Source of the DNA: Megascapheus bottae
Taxonomy: Eukaryota; Chordata; Mammalia; Rodentia; Geomyidae
Assembly (NCBI GenBank): GCA_024803745.1
Contig: JANJXV010000048.1
Location: forward strand, 6,677,501-6,741,500
DNA length: 64,000 nt
Direction of reading: 5' to 3'
The number at the start of each line of letters is the position of its first letter. The stretch's first letter is position 1. Positions 34,838 through 46,599 of the stretch are shown here, piece by piece. A model generated the notes under the pieces. That model did no database searches, was not told where the DNA came from, and worked only from the letters and a program-made list of their open reading frames with translations. A program made the translations under genes and the position numbers.

Positions 34838-37154
34838 GTGGAGGTTAGTTTTAGGGTTAGGGTTAGGGTAAGGTTTAGGTGTAGGGTAATTGTAAGGGTT
34901 AGGGTTAGGGTTAGGGTAAGTGTAAGGGTTAGGGTTAGGGTTAGGGTTAGAGTAAGTGTTACGGTTAGGGATAGGGTAAGGGCAAGTGTTAGGGTTAGGG
35001 TTAGGGTTAAGGTTAGGTTTAGAGTTAGGTTTCGGGTTAGGTTTAGGGTAAGGGTAAGGTTAGGGTTAGGATTAGGGTTAGGGTTAAGGTTAGGTTTAGG
35101 GTTAGGGTTAGGGTAAGGGTTAGTGTTATGGTTAGGTAAGTGTTAGAGTTAGGGTTAGGGTTAGGGTTAGAGTTAAGTTTAGGGTTAGTGTTTGGGTAAG
35201 GTTAAGGGTTAGCCTTAGGGTTAGTGTTAGGTTCATTGTTATGGTTAGGGTAAGGGCAAGGTTTAGGGTTAGGTTTGGGTTAAAGTTTAGGGTTAGGACT
35301 AGGGTTAGGGTTAGGTTTCGGGTTAGAGTTAGTGTAAGGGTAAGGGTTAGGGTTAGGGTTAGGTTTAGGGTTAAGTTTAGGGTTAGGTTTAGGGTTATGT
35401 TTCGGGTTAGGGTTAGGGTTAAAGTAAGGGTTAGGCTTAGGGTCAGGGTTAGGTTTAGGGTTCGAGTTAGGTTTAATGTTAGAGTAAGGGTAAAGGTTAG
35501 GGTTAGGGTTAGGTTTAGGTTAAGCCTTAGGGTTAGGTTTTAGGGTTAGGGTTATGGTTAGGGTTAGGGTAAGGCTTAGGGTTACGGTTAGGGTTAGGAT
35601 TCGAGTTAGGGTAAGGGTAAGGGTTACAGTTAATGTTAAGGTTATGATTAGTTTTAGAGTTAGGGTTAGGGTAAGAGTAAGGGTTAGTGTTAGGATTAGG
35701 GTTAGGGTTAGGGTAAGGGTTAGGGTTAGGGTTAGGGTTAGGGTAAAGGTAAGGGTTAGGGTTAGGTGTAGTGTTGGGGTTAAGGTTAGGGTTAGGGTAA
35801 GGGTTATTGTTAGGGTTAGGGTTAGGTTTATGGTTAGGTTTAGGGTTACCGTTAGGGTTAGGGTTAGGGTAAGGGTATGTCCTAGGGGTAGGGTTATGGT
35901 TAGGGTTAGGGTTAAGTTAAGGTTAAGGGTTAGGGTTAGGGTAAGGTTTAGGGTTAGGGTAAGGGTAAGGTTTAGGGTTAGGATTAGGGTTTGTTTTAGG
36001 GTTAGGGTTAGGGTAAGGTAAGGGTTAATTTTAGGGTTAGGGTTAGGGTTAGGGTGGAGGTTAGTGTTAGGGTTAGGGTTATGGTTAGGTTTAGGTGTAG
36101 GGTAAGGGTAAGGGTTAGGGTAAGTGTAAGGGTTAGGGTTAGGTTTAGGGTTAGAGTAAGTGTTACGGTTAGGGATAGGGTAAGGGCAAGTGTTAGGGTT
36201 AGGGTTAGGGTTAAGGTTAGGTTTAGAGTTAGGTTTCGGGTTAGGTTTAGGGTAAGGGTAAGGTTAGGGTTAGGATTAGGGTTAGGGTTAAGGTTAGGGT
36301 TAGGGTTAGGGTAAGGGTTAGTGTTATGGTTAGGGTAAGGGTTAGAGTTAGGGTTAGGGTTAGGGTTAGAGTTACGTTTAGGGTTAGTGTTTGGGTAAGG
36401 TTAAGGGTTAGCGTTAGGGTTAGTGTTAGGTTCATTGTTATGGTTAGGGTAAGGGCAAGGTTTAGGGTTAGGGTTGGGTTTAAGTTTAGGGTTAGGACTA
36501 GGGTTAGGGTTAGGTTTCGGGTTAGGGTTAGTGTAAGGGTAAGGGTTAGGGTTAGGGTTAGGTTTAGGGTTAAGTTTAGGGTTAGGTTTAGGGTTATGTT
36601 TCGGGTTAGGGTTAGGGTTAAGGTAAGGGTTAGGCTTAGGGTCAGGGTTAGGTTTAGGGTTCGAGTTAGGTTTATTGTTAGAGTAAGGGTAAATGTTAGG
36701 GTTAGGGTTAGGTTTAGGTTAAGCCTTAGGGTTAGGTTTTAGGGTTAGGGTTATGGTTAGGGTTAGGGTAAGGCTTAGGGTTACGGTTAGGGTTAGGATT
36801 CGAGTTAGGGTAAGGGTAAGGGTTACAGTTAAGGTTAAGGTTATGATTAGTTTTAGAGTTAGGGTTAGGGTAAGAGTAAGGGTTAGTGTTAGGATTAGGG
36901 TTAGGGTTAGGGTAAGGGTTAGGGTTAGGTTTAGGGTTAGGGTAAAGGTAAGGGTTAGGGTTAGGTGTAGTGTTGGGGTTAAGGTTAGGGTTAGGGTAAG
37001 GGTTATTGTTAGGGTTAGGGTTAGGTTTATGGTTAGGTTTAGGGTTACCGTTAGGGTTAGGGTTAGGGTAAGGGTATGTCCTAGGGGTAGGGTTATGGTT
37101 AGGGTTAGGGTTAAGTTAAGGTTAAGGGTTAGGGTTAGGTTTAGGGTTAGGGTT
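34838..37154 (+). repeat. 1.2-kb nested tandem repeat in copy B, ~2 units
   Basis: The gtggaggttag block lies at about 34,838 and 36,054, and the atggttagggttagggtaagg block near 35,554 recurs near 36,753 (offset 1,199). Here the second unit extends 559 bp further than in copy A. Small differences between the two units (for example gttaatgttaagg against gttaaggttaagg near 35,630/36,829) show they are separate copies. Confidence 0.85.
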
Positions 37155-37478
37155 AGGTTTAGTGTAAGGGTGAGGGTTAGGGTTAGGCTTAGGCTTAGGC
37201 TAAGGGTAAGGGTAAGGGTTAGGGTTAGGGTTAGGGTAAGGTTTAGGGTTAGGGTAAGGGTAAGGTTAAGGGTTAGGATTAGGGTTAGTGTAAGGGTAAG
37301 GGTTAGGGTTAAGGTTAATGTTAGGGTAAGGGTAAGGGTATGTGCTAGGGTTAGGGTTAGGGTTAGGGATAGGGTTAAGGTAAGGACAAGGGTTATGTTT
37401 AGGGTTAGGGTAGGGTTAGTGTTAGGTTTAGGGTAAGGATATGGGTTAGGGTTTGGATTAAGGTAAGGGTAAGGGTAA

Positions 37479-38060
37479 GGGTTAGGGTTAGGGTTAGGGT
37501 TAAGGTTAGGTTTAGGGTTAGGGTAAGTGTAAGTGAAGGGTTAGAGTTAGTGTTAGGATAAGGGTAAGGGTTAGCGTTAGGGTTAGGGATAGGCTTAGGT
37601 GTTACGGTTAGGGTTAGGGTTAGGTTTAGGGTTAGGGTAAGGGTAAGGGTTAGGGTTAGTTTTTTGGTTAGGGTTAGTGTTAGGGTTAGGGTAAGGATAA
37701 GGGTTAGTGTTAAGGTTAGGGTTAGGGTTAGTGTTAGGGTTAGGGTTAAGGTTAGGGTTAGGGTAAGGGTAAGTGTGAAGGTTAGGGTTAGGGTAAGGGT
37801 TATTGTTAGAGTTAGGGTTAGGGTTAGTTTAACTGTTAGGGTTAGCGTTAGGGTTAGGGTAAGTGTTAGGTTAAGAGTTAGCGTTAGGTTTAGGTTTAGG
37901 GTTGGGCTTAAGTTTAGGGTTAGGGTAAGGGTAAGGGTTAGGGTTAGGGTTAGGATGAGGGTAAGTGTTAGGGTTAGGGTTAGGGTTAGGGTAAGGTTAA
38001 GGGTTAGGGTTAGGGTTAGTTTTATGGTTAGGGGTTAGGGTTAGGGTTAGGGTTAGGTTT
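37479..38060 (+). repeat. Start of a third large unit (partial copy C)
   Basis: About 580 bp repeat the start of the large unit, with the tttttt-containing block near 37,650 and the gttgggcttaagtttagg block near 37,900. It diverges at about 38,060 (equivalent to 22,434 in copy A). It keeps the 48-bp stretch present in copy A but missing in copy B. Confidence 0.88.
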
Positions 38061-38681
38061 AGGTTTACGGTTATGGTAAGGGTAAGGTTAGGGTTAGGTT
38101 TAGGGTTACTTTTAGGGTTAGGTTTAGGGTAAGGGAAAGGGTTAGGTTTAGGGTTAGGGTTAGAGTTAGGGTTGAGTTTAGGGTTAGGGTTAGGATTAGG
38201 GTAAGTGGTAGGGTTAGGGTTAGGGTTAGGGTTAGGGTGAGGGTAAGGTAAGGGTTAGAGTTAGGTTTTGGGTTAGGGTTAGGCTAAGGGTAAGGGTTAG
38301 GGTTAGGGTTAGGGTTAGGTTTAGGGTTAGGGTTAGGGTTAGGGTTAAGGTAAGGTTAAGGGTTAGGGTTAAGGTTAGGGTTAAGGTTAGATTTAGGTTT
38401 AGGGTTAGGGTTAGGGTAAGGGTAAGTGTTAGGTTTAGGATTAGGGTTTGGGTTAGTGTAAGGGTTAGGTTTAGGGTTAGGGTTAGGTTTAGGGTTAGGG
38501 TTAGGGTAAGGGTAAGGTTTAGGGTTACGGTTAGGGTTAGGTTTAGGGTTGGTGTTAAGGTTAGGGTTAGGGGTAGGGTAAGTGTAAGGGTTACGGTTAG
38601 CTGTAGTGTTAGGGTTAGGGTTAGCATTACGGTAAGTGTAAGGGTTAGGCTCAGGGTTAGGGTTAAGGTAAGGGTAAGGTT
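38061..38681 (+). repeat. Diverged array resembling part of the large unit
   Basis: From about 38,260 to 38,640 the variant order (gttttgggttagg, ggctaaggg, gtttgggttag, ggttggtgttaagg, ggggtaggg, gcattacgg) follows 23,366-23,700 of the large unit, with many differences. This looks like an older diverged copy. Nothing else is visible. Confidence 0.6.
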
Positions 38682-39168
38682 AGGGTTAGGGTTAGGTTTA
38701 GGGTAAGGGTTAGGGTAAGGTTTAGGGTAAGGGTAAGTTTTAGGGTTAGGGTTAGGGTTAGGGTAAGGGTTAGGATAAGGGTAAGGGTTAGGTTTAGGGT
38801 TAGAGTTAATGTTAGGTTTATTGTTAGGGTAAGCGTAAGGGTTAGGGTTCGGGTTAGGGTTAGGGTAATGGGTAGGGTTAGGATTAGGGTAAGGTTTAGG
38901 GTTAGGGTTAGGGTAAGTGTTAGGGTTAGGGTTAGGTTTAGGGTAAGTGTTAGGGTAAGGGTTAGGGTTAGGGTTATGTTTAGGCTATGGGTTAAGTTTA
39001 GGGTTGGGGTTAGGGTAAGTGTAAGGGTTAGGGTTAGGGTTAGGGTTAGGGTTAGGGTAAGTGTTCTGGTTGGGGTTAGGGTTAGGGTAAGGATAAAGGT
39101 TAGGGTTAGGTTTATGGGTTAGCGTTAGGGTTAGTGTTAGGTTAAGGGTAAGGGCAAGTGTTAGGTTT
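38682..39168 (+). repeat. 487-bp tandem duplication, copy 1
   Basis: gtgttctggttgggg lies at 39,061/39,548, and a gtaatgggtaggg block near 38,865/39,352 starts two identical open frames of 84 dipeptide-type codons. All landmarks are 487 bp apart, with no difference that I noticed. 487 is not a multiple of 6. Confidence 0.9.
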
Positions 39169-39668
39169 AGGGTTAGGGTTAGGTTTAGGGTAAGGGTTAG
39201 GGTAAGGTTTAGGGTAAGGGTAAGTTTTAGGGTTAGGGTTAGGGTTAGGGTAAGGGTTAGGATAAGGGTAAGGGTTAGGTTTAGGGTTAGAGTTAATGTT
39301 AGGTTTATTGTTAGGGTAAGCGTAAGGGTTAGGGTTCGGGTTAGGGTTAGGGTAATGGGTAGGGTTAGGATTAGGGTAAGGTTTAGGGTTAGGGTTAGGG
39401 TAAGTGTTAGGGTTAGGGTTAGGTTTAGGGTAAGTGTTAGGGTAAGGGTTAGGGTTAGGGTTATGTTTAGGCTATGGGTTAAGTTTAGGGTTGGGGTTAG
39501 GGTAAGTGTAAGGGTTAGGGTTAGGGTTAGGGTTAGGGTTAGGGTAAGTGTTCTGGTTGGGGTTAGGGTTAGGGTAAGGATAAAGGTTAGGGTTAGGTTT
39601 ATGGGTTAGCGTTAGGGTTAGTGTTAGGTTAAGGGTAAGGGCAAGTGTTAGGTTTAGGGTTAGGGTTA
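39169..39668 (+). repeat. 487-bp tandem duplication, copy 2
   Basis: This is the second copy. The match ends near 39,668, where ggttaggtttaggg of copy 1 is replaced by ggttagttttaggg and the sequence diverges. Confidence 0.9.
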
Positions 39669-42600
39669 GTTTTAGGGTTAGGGTTAGGGTAAGGGTAATG
39701 GTTAGGGTTAGAGTTAGGGTTAGGGTAAGGGTAAGGGTTAGGGTTAGGTTTAGGTTTAGGGTTAGTGTAAGAGTAAGGGTTAGATTTAGTGTTAGGTTTA
39801 GGGTTAGGGTTAGGGTAAGGGTAAGGGTTAGGGTTAGGGTTAGGGCTAGGTTTAGGTTTAGGGTATGGTTTAGGGTAAAGGTAAGTGTTAGGCTTAGGGT
39901 TAGGGTTAGGATAAGGGTAAGGGTTAGGTTTAGGGTTAGGGTTAGGGTTAAGGTTAGCGTTAGGGTTAGGGTTAGAGTTAGGTTTAGGGTTAGGGTAAGG
40001 GTAAGGTTAGTGTTATGTTTAAGGTTAGTGTTAGATTAAGGGTTAGGGTTAGGGGTTAGGGTTAGTGTTAGGGTTAGGGTAAGGGTTAGGGTTAGGGTTA
40101 GGGTAAGGGTTAGGGTTAGGGTTAGGGTAAGGGTTATTGTTAGAGTTAGGGTTGGAGTTAGGGTAAGTGTTAGGTTTAGGGTTAGGGTTAGGTTAAGTGT
40201 TAGGTTAAGGGTTAGGGTTAGGGTTAGGGTAAGGGTAAGGGTTAGGGTGAGAGTTAGGATTAGTTTGAGGGTTAGGGGTTAGGGTTAGGGTTAGGGTTAG
40301 GGTTAGGATTAGGGTTACGGTTACGGTTACGGTAAGGGTAAGGGTTAGGGTTAGGGTTAGGGGTAGGGTTAGGGTTAGGGTTAGGGTAAGGTAAGGGTTA
40401 ATTTTAGGGATAGGGTTAGGGTTAGGGTAAGGTTTAGGGTAAGGGTAAGTGTTATGTTTAGGGTTAGGTTTAGGGTAAGTGTTAGGATAAGGGTTAGGGT
40501 TAGGGTTAGGTTTAGGGTATGGGTTAAGTTTAGGGTTACGGTTAGGGTAAGAGTAAGGGTTAGGGTTAGGGTGAGGGTTAGGTTTAGGTTTAGGTTTAGG
40601 GTTAGGGTTAGTGTAAGGGTAAGGGTTAGATTTAGTGTTAGGGTTAGGGTTAGGGTAAGGGTTAGGGTTAGGGTTAGGCTTAGGTTTAAGGTTAGGGTTA
40701 GGGTTAGGTTTAGGATTAGGGTAAGGGTTAGGTTAAGGTTAGGGTTAGGATTAGGGTTAGGTTAGGTCAAGGGTAAGGGTTAGGGTTAGGTTTAGGTTTA
40801 GTGTTAGGGTAAAGGTACGGGTTAAGTTTAGGGTTAGGGTTAGGTTTAGGTTTAGGGTTAGGGTTATAATAAGGATAAGGGTTAGGGTTAAGTTTAGGGT
40901 TAGGGTTAAACTTAGGGTTAGGTTTAACGTTAGGGTTAGCATGTGGGTAAGGGTAATGTTTAGGGTTAGATTTAGGGTTATGGTTAGGGTTAGGTTTAGG
41001 GTAATGGCAAGGGTTACGTTTAGGGTTAAGGTTAGGTTTAGGGTTAGGGTTAGGTTAGGTTTAGGGTTGGTGTTAAGGTTAGGGTTAGGGGTAGGATGAG
41101 GGTAAGTGTTAGGGTTAGGGTTAGGGTTAGGTTTAGGTTTAGGTTTAGGATTAGGGTTAGTGTAAGGGTAAGGGTTCGATTTAGGGTTATGGTTAGGGTT
41201 AGGGTAAGGGTAAGGGTTAGGGTTAGGGTTAGGGTTAGGGTTAGGGTTACGTTTAGGTTTAGAGTTAGGGTTAGGTTTAAGGTTAGGGTTAGGGTAAGGA
41301 TTAGGGTTAGGGTTAGTGTTAGGGTTAGGGTTAGGGTAAGTGTAAGGGTTAGGGTTAGGTTTAGGGTTAGGGTTAAGGTAAAGGTAAGGGTTCAGTTTAA
41401 GGTTAGGGTTAGGTTTATGGTTACGGTTAGGGTTAGGGTTAGGGTAAGCATAAGTGTTAGGGTTAAGTTTGGGGTTAGGGTTAGAGTTAGGGTTAGGTTT
41501 AAGGTTAGGGTTAGGGTGTGGGTAAGGGTTAGGGTTAGGTTTAGGGTTAGGGTTAGGGTTACGGTTAGGGTTAGGGTGAGGCTTAGGGTTAGGTTTAAGG
41601 TAAGGGTAAGAGTTAGGGTTACGGTTAGGGTTAGGTTTAGCTTAAGGGTTAGGGTTAGGTTCAGGGTAATGGTAAGGTTTAGGTTTAGGTTTAGGGTTAG
41701 GGTTAGGGTAAGGGTAAGGGTTAGGGTTAGGGTTAGGGTTAGGGTTATGGTTAGGTTTAGGGTTATGGTAAGAGTAAGTGTTAGGGTTAGGTTTAGGGTT
41801 AGGCTTAGACTAAGGGTGAGGGTTAAGGTTAGGGTAGATGTTAGGGTTAGGGTTAAGATTAGGGTAAGGGTTAGGGTTAGGGTTAGGTTTGGGGTTATGG
41901 TAATTGTAAGGTTGGATTAGTGTTAGGTTTAGGGTAAGGGTAAGGTTTAGGGTTAGGGTTAGGGTTATGTGTAGGAAAAGGGTAAGGGTTAGGGTCACGG
42001 TTAGGGTTAAGGTTAAGGTTTAGGGTTATGGTAAGTGTAAGGGTTAGGGTTAGGTTTAGGGTTAGAGTAAGGGTTAGGTTTAGGGTTAGGGTAAGTGCAA
42101 GGTTTAGGGTTAGGGTTAGGGTTAGGGTTAATGTTAGGTTTAGGGTTAGGTTTAGGGTAAGGGTAAAGGTTAGGGTTAGGGTTAGGTTTAGGTTTAAGGT
42201 TAGGGTTAGGGTTAGGGTTAGGGTAAGGTTTAGGGTTAGAGTTAGGGTAAGGGTTATGGTTAGGGTTAGGGTAAGGGATAGGGTTAGGGTTAGGGGTAGG
42301 TTAAGTGTTTGGGTTGGGGTTAGGGTTAGGGTTAGGGTTAGGGTAAGTGTTAGGGTTATGTTTAGGGTTAATGTTAGGGTTAGGTTTAGGGTTAGGTTTA
42401 GGTTTGGTTTAGTGTTAGGTTTAGGGTTAGGGTTAGGGTTAGAATTAGGTTTAGGGTTAGGGTAACGGTAAGGTTAGGGTTAGGTTTAGGGTTAATGTTA
42501 GGTTAAGGGTTAGGGTTAGGGTAAGTGTTAGTGTTAGGGTTAGGGTAAGGGTAAGTATTAGGGTTAGTGTTAGGCTAAGGGTTATTGTTAGAGTTAGGGT

Positions 42601-45600
42601 TAGGGTTAGGGTAAGTGTTCTGGTTAGGTTTAGGGTTAGGTTTATGGTAAGGGCAAGGGTTAGGTTTAGGGTTAGGGTTAGGTTTAGGCTCAGGGTTAAT
42701 GTTAGGGTTAGGGTAAGTGTTAGGGTTAGGGTAAGGGTTAGGGTTAGGGCTAGGTTTAGGTTTAGGGTTAGGGTTAGTGTTAGGCTAAGGGTAAGGGTTA
42801 GGGTTAAGTTTAGGGTTAGGGTTAGGTTTAGGGTTAGGGTTAGGGTAAGGGCAAGGGTTAGGGTTAGGATTAGGGTTAGGGTTAGGGTAAGGGCAAGGGT
42901 TAGGGTTAGGATTAGGGTTAGGGTTAGGTAAAGGGTTAGGATAAGTGTTCTGTTTAGGGTTAGGCTTTGGGTAAGGAAAAAGGTTAGGGTTAAGGTTATT
43001 GTTATGGGTTAGGGTTAGGGTTAGGGTTAGGGTAAGGGCAATTGTTAGGTTTACGGTTAGGGTTTGGTTTAGGGTTAGGGTTAGGGTTAGGTTTAGGGTT
43101 ACGTTAAGGGTTTTAGGGTAAGGGTAAGGGTTAGGGTTAGAGTTATGGTTAGGGTAAGGGTAAGGGTTAGGGTTAGGATTAGGGTTAGGGTTAGTGTAAG
43201 TGTAAGCGTTAGATTTAGGTTTAGGTTTAGGGTTAGGGTTAGGTTTAGGGTTAGGCTTAGGGTTAGGGTTAGGGTAAGGGTTTGGGTTATGGTTATGGTT
43301 AGGGTTAGGGTTAGGGAAAGGTTAAGGGTTAGGGTTAGGTTTAGGGTTAGGGTTAGGGTATAGGTAAGGGTTAATTTTATTGTTAGGGTTATGGTTAGGG
43401 TAAGGATAAGGGTTAGGGTTAAGTTTAGGGTTACGGTTAGATTTAGGGCTAGTTTTAATTTTAGGGTTAGGGTGTGGGTAAGGTTAAGGGTTAGGTTTAG
43501 GTTTAGGGTTAGGGTTAGGGTTAGGGTTACAGTTAGGGTTAGGGTTAGGGTAAGGGTAAGTTTAGGGTTAGGGTTAGGGTTAGTGTTAGGTTAAGGGTTA
43601 GTGTTAGGGGTTAGGGTTAGGGTTCGGGTAAGGGTAAGGGTTTGGGTTAGGGTTAGGGTTAAGGTTAGGGTTATTGTTAGGATTGGGTTTAGGGTTAGAG
43701 TTAGGTTTAGGGTTAGGGTAACGGTAAGGTTAGATTTAGGTTTAGGGTTAGTGTTACGTTAAGGGTTAGGGTTAGGGGTTAGGGTTAGGGTTAGGGCAAG
43801 GGTTAGGGTTAGGGTTAGGGTAATGGTTATGGTTAGGGTTAGGGTTATGAAAAGGGTAAGATTTAGGGTTAGGTTAAGGCAAGGACTACGGTTTGGGTTA
43901 GGGTTAGGTTTAGGGTTAGGTTTAGGGTTAGGGTTAGGGTTAGAGTTAGGTTTAGTGTTAGGGTAACGGTAAGGTTAGGGTTAGGTTTAGGGTTAGTGTT
44001 AGGTTAAGGGTTAGGGTTAGGGTTAGGGTAAGGGCTAGGGTTAGGGTTAGGGTTAGGGTAAGGGTAAGTGTTAGCGTTAGGGTTAGGCTAAGGGTTATTG
44101 TTAGAGTTAGGGTTAGGGTTAGGGTAAGTGTTCTGGTTAGGGTTAGTTTTGGGTTAGGTTTAGGGTAAGGGCAAGGGTTAGGTTCAGGTTTAGGGTTAGG
44201 TTTAGGGTTAGGGTTAGGGTTAGTTTTAGGGTTAGGGTTAGGGTAAGGGTAAGGGTTAGGTTTTGAGTTAGGTTAGGGTAATGGTAAGGGTTAGGCTTAG
44301 GTTTAGGGTTAGGGTTAGTGAAAGGGTACGGGTTAGATTTACGGTTAGCGTTAGGGTTAGGGTAAGGGTAAGGGTTAGGGTTAGGGTTAGGGTTAGGGTT
44401 AGGTTTAGGGTTAGGGTTAGGGTTAAGGTTAGGGTTAGGTTAAGGGTTAGGGTTAAGGTTAGGGTTAGTTTTAGGGTTAGGGTAAGGGTAAGGGTTAGGG
44501 TTAGGTTTAGGGTTAGAGTTAGGGTAAAGGTAAGGGTTATATTTAGGGTTAGGATTAGGTTTATGGTTAGGGTTAGGGTTAGGTTTACAGTAAGGGTATG
44601 ATGTAGGGTTAGTTTTAGGGTTCGGGTTAAGGTTAGGGTTAGGGTTAGGGTTAGGTTTAGGGTAAGGGTTAGGGTTAGGTTTAGGGTAAGGGTTAGCGTT
44701 AGGGTTAGGGTTTGCGTTAGAGTTAGGTTTAGGGTTAGGGTAAGAGTAAGGGTTAGGTTTAGGGTTAGGGTAAGGGTTAGGGTTAGGATTAGGGTAAGGG
44801 CTAGGGTTAGGATAAGGTTAAGTGTAAGGGTTAGAGTTAGGTTTAGGGTAAGTGTTAGGGTAAGGGTTAGGGTTAGGGTTTGGTTTAGGGTATGGAATAA
44901 GGTTAGGGTTAGGGTTAGGGTAAGGGTAAGGGTTAGGGTTAGGGTTAGGGTTAGGGTAAGTGTTCTGGTTAGGGTTATGGTTAGGATAAGGTAAAAGTTT
45001 AGCTTTAGGGTTATGAGTTAGGGTTAGGGTTAGGTTTAGGGTAAGGGCAAGGGTTAGGTTTAGGGGTAGGGTTAGTTTTAGGGTTAGGGTTAGGGTTAGG
45101 TTTAGGGTTAGGGTTAGGGTAAGGTTAAAGGTTAGGTTTAGAGTTATGGTTAGGGTAATGGTAATGGTTAGGTATAGGTTAGGGTTAGGGTTAGTGTAAG
45201 GGTAAGGGTTAGATTTAGTGTTAGGTTTAGGGTTAGGGGAAGGGTAATGGTTAGGTTTAGTGTTAGGGTTAGGTTTAGGGTTAGGGTTTGGGTTAGTGGT
45301 AGGATTAGGGTAAGGGTTAGGGTTAAGGTTAGTGTTAGGGTTAGGGTTATGGTTAGGGTAAGGGTAAGGGTTAGGGTTAGGTTGAGGGTTAGGGTTAGGG
45401 TAAAGGTAAGGGTTAAGTTTAGGGTTAGGGTTAGGTTTAGGGTTAGGGTTAGGGTTAGGGTTATAATAAGGATAAGTTTTAGGGTTAAGTTTAGGGTTAG
45501 GGTTAGAGTTAGGGTTAAGTTTAAAGTTAGGGTTAGGGTGTGGGTAAAGGTAAGGGTTAGGGTTAGGGTTAGGGTTAGGGTTAGGGTAAGAGTTACTGTT

Positions 45601-46599
45601 AGTATTAGCGTAAAGGTTAGGGTTAGTGTTAGGGTTAGGGTAAGGTTAAGTGTTAGGGTTAGGGTTAGGTTTCGGGTAAGTGTTATTGTATGTGTTAGGG
45701 TTAGGGTTAGGTTTAGGGTATGGGTTAAGTTTAGGGTTAGGTTTACGATAAGGTTAAGGGTTAGGGTTAGGATGAGGGTTAGGGTAAGTGTTCTGGTTAG
45801 GGTTAGTTTAAGTGTAAGGATAAAGGTTAGGGTTAGGGTTAGGGTTATGGGTTAGGGTAAGGCTTACTGTTAGGATTAGGGTAAGGGTTAGAGTTAGGGT
45901 TAGGGTTAGTGTAAGGGTAAGTGTTAAGTTTAGGGTTAGGTTTAAGGTTAGGGTTAGGGTTAGGGTATGGGTTAACTTTAGGGTTAGGGTAAGAATAAGG
46001 GTTAAGGTTAGGGTGAAGGTTAGGGTAAGTGTTCTGGATAGGGTTAGGGTTAGGGTAAGGATAAAGGTTAGGGTTAGGGTTAGGGTTATTGGTTAGGGTT
46101 AGGGTTAGGGTTAGGGTTAGGGTTAGGGTAAGGGCAATTGTTAGGTTTAGGGTTAGGGTTTGGTTTAAGGTTAGGGTTAGGGTTAGGTTTAGGGTTAGGT
46201 TAAGGGTTAGGGTTAGGGTTAGGGTAAGTGTAAGTGTTATGGTTAGAGTTAGGGTTAGGGTTAGGTTTAGGTTTAGGGTTAGTGTAAGGGTAAGGGTTAG
46301 ATTAAGGGTTAGGGTTAGGGTTAGGGTTAGGGTAAGGGTATGGGTTAGGTTTAGGTTTAGGGTTAGTGTTAAGGTTAGGGTAGGGTAAGGGTTAGGGTAA
46401 GGTTAAGGGTTAGGATTAGGTTTAGGGTAAGGGTTATGGTAAAGGTAAGGGTTAAGTTTAGGTTTAGGGTTAGTTTTAGGGTTAGGGTTAGGGTTAGGGT
46501 AAGGATGAGGGTTAGGGTTACGGGTCGGGTTAGGGTTATGGTAAGGGATAGGTTTAAGGTTAGGATTAGGGTTAGTTTAAGGTTAAGGGTTAGGGTTAG
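39669..46599 (+). repeat. Diverged array with dispersed recurring markers
   Basis: I found no near-identical long copy in this 6.9-kb stretch, only short recurring blocks. ggtaacggtaaggtta occurs near 42,462, 43,720, 43,965 and 46,692 (and later near 58,754 and 61,028). A taggctaagggttattg block followed by gtgttctgg occurs at 42,571 and 44,094 (offset about 1,523). gtgttctgg also occurs near 44,960, 45,790 and 46,030. This is likely an older, less recently amplified part. Long open frames such as 41,096-41,920 are Val-Arg dipeptide artefacts. No gene or RNA is visible. Confidence 0.65.

Larger units (their letters stand above)
29425..37478 (+). repeat. Large tandem unit, copy B (~8.05 kb)
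   Basis: This is the second copy of the large unit, with the same internal order as copy A. It differs by a 48-bp loss near 29,615, single hexamer changes, a 24-bp loss near 32,290 and an extra 559 bp (36,596-37,154) that copy A lacks at 29,100/29,101. The near-identity over many kilobases suggests either recent unequal exchange or a haplotype/assembly duplication. Confidence 0.92.

Noticed and set aside
37651..37658. Short T runs (also near 22,031, 29,606, 54,959) as terminators or polyadenylation features
   Set aside because: They are too short, and no associated stem or gene is present. They are most simply G-to-T changes in adjacent hexamers, copied with the duplicated blocks.
41096..41920. 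Open frame of 274 codons on + (longest of many)
   Set aside because: Its translation is a Val-Arg dipeptide chain produced by the hexamer. There is no domain, and its start and stop are set by chance variants (GTG/ATG-type changes and register slips).
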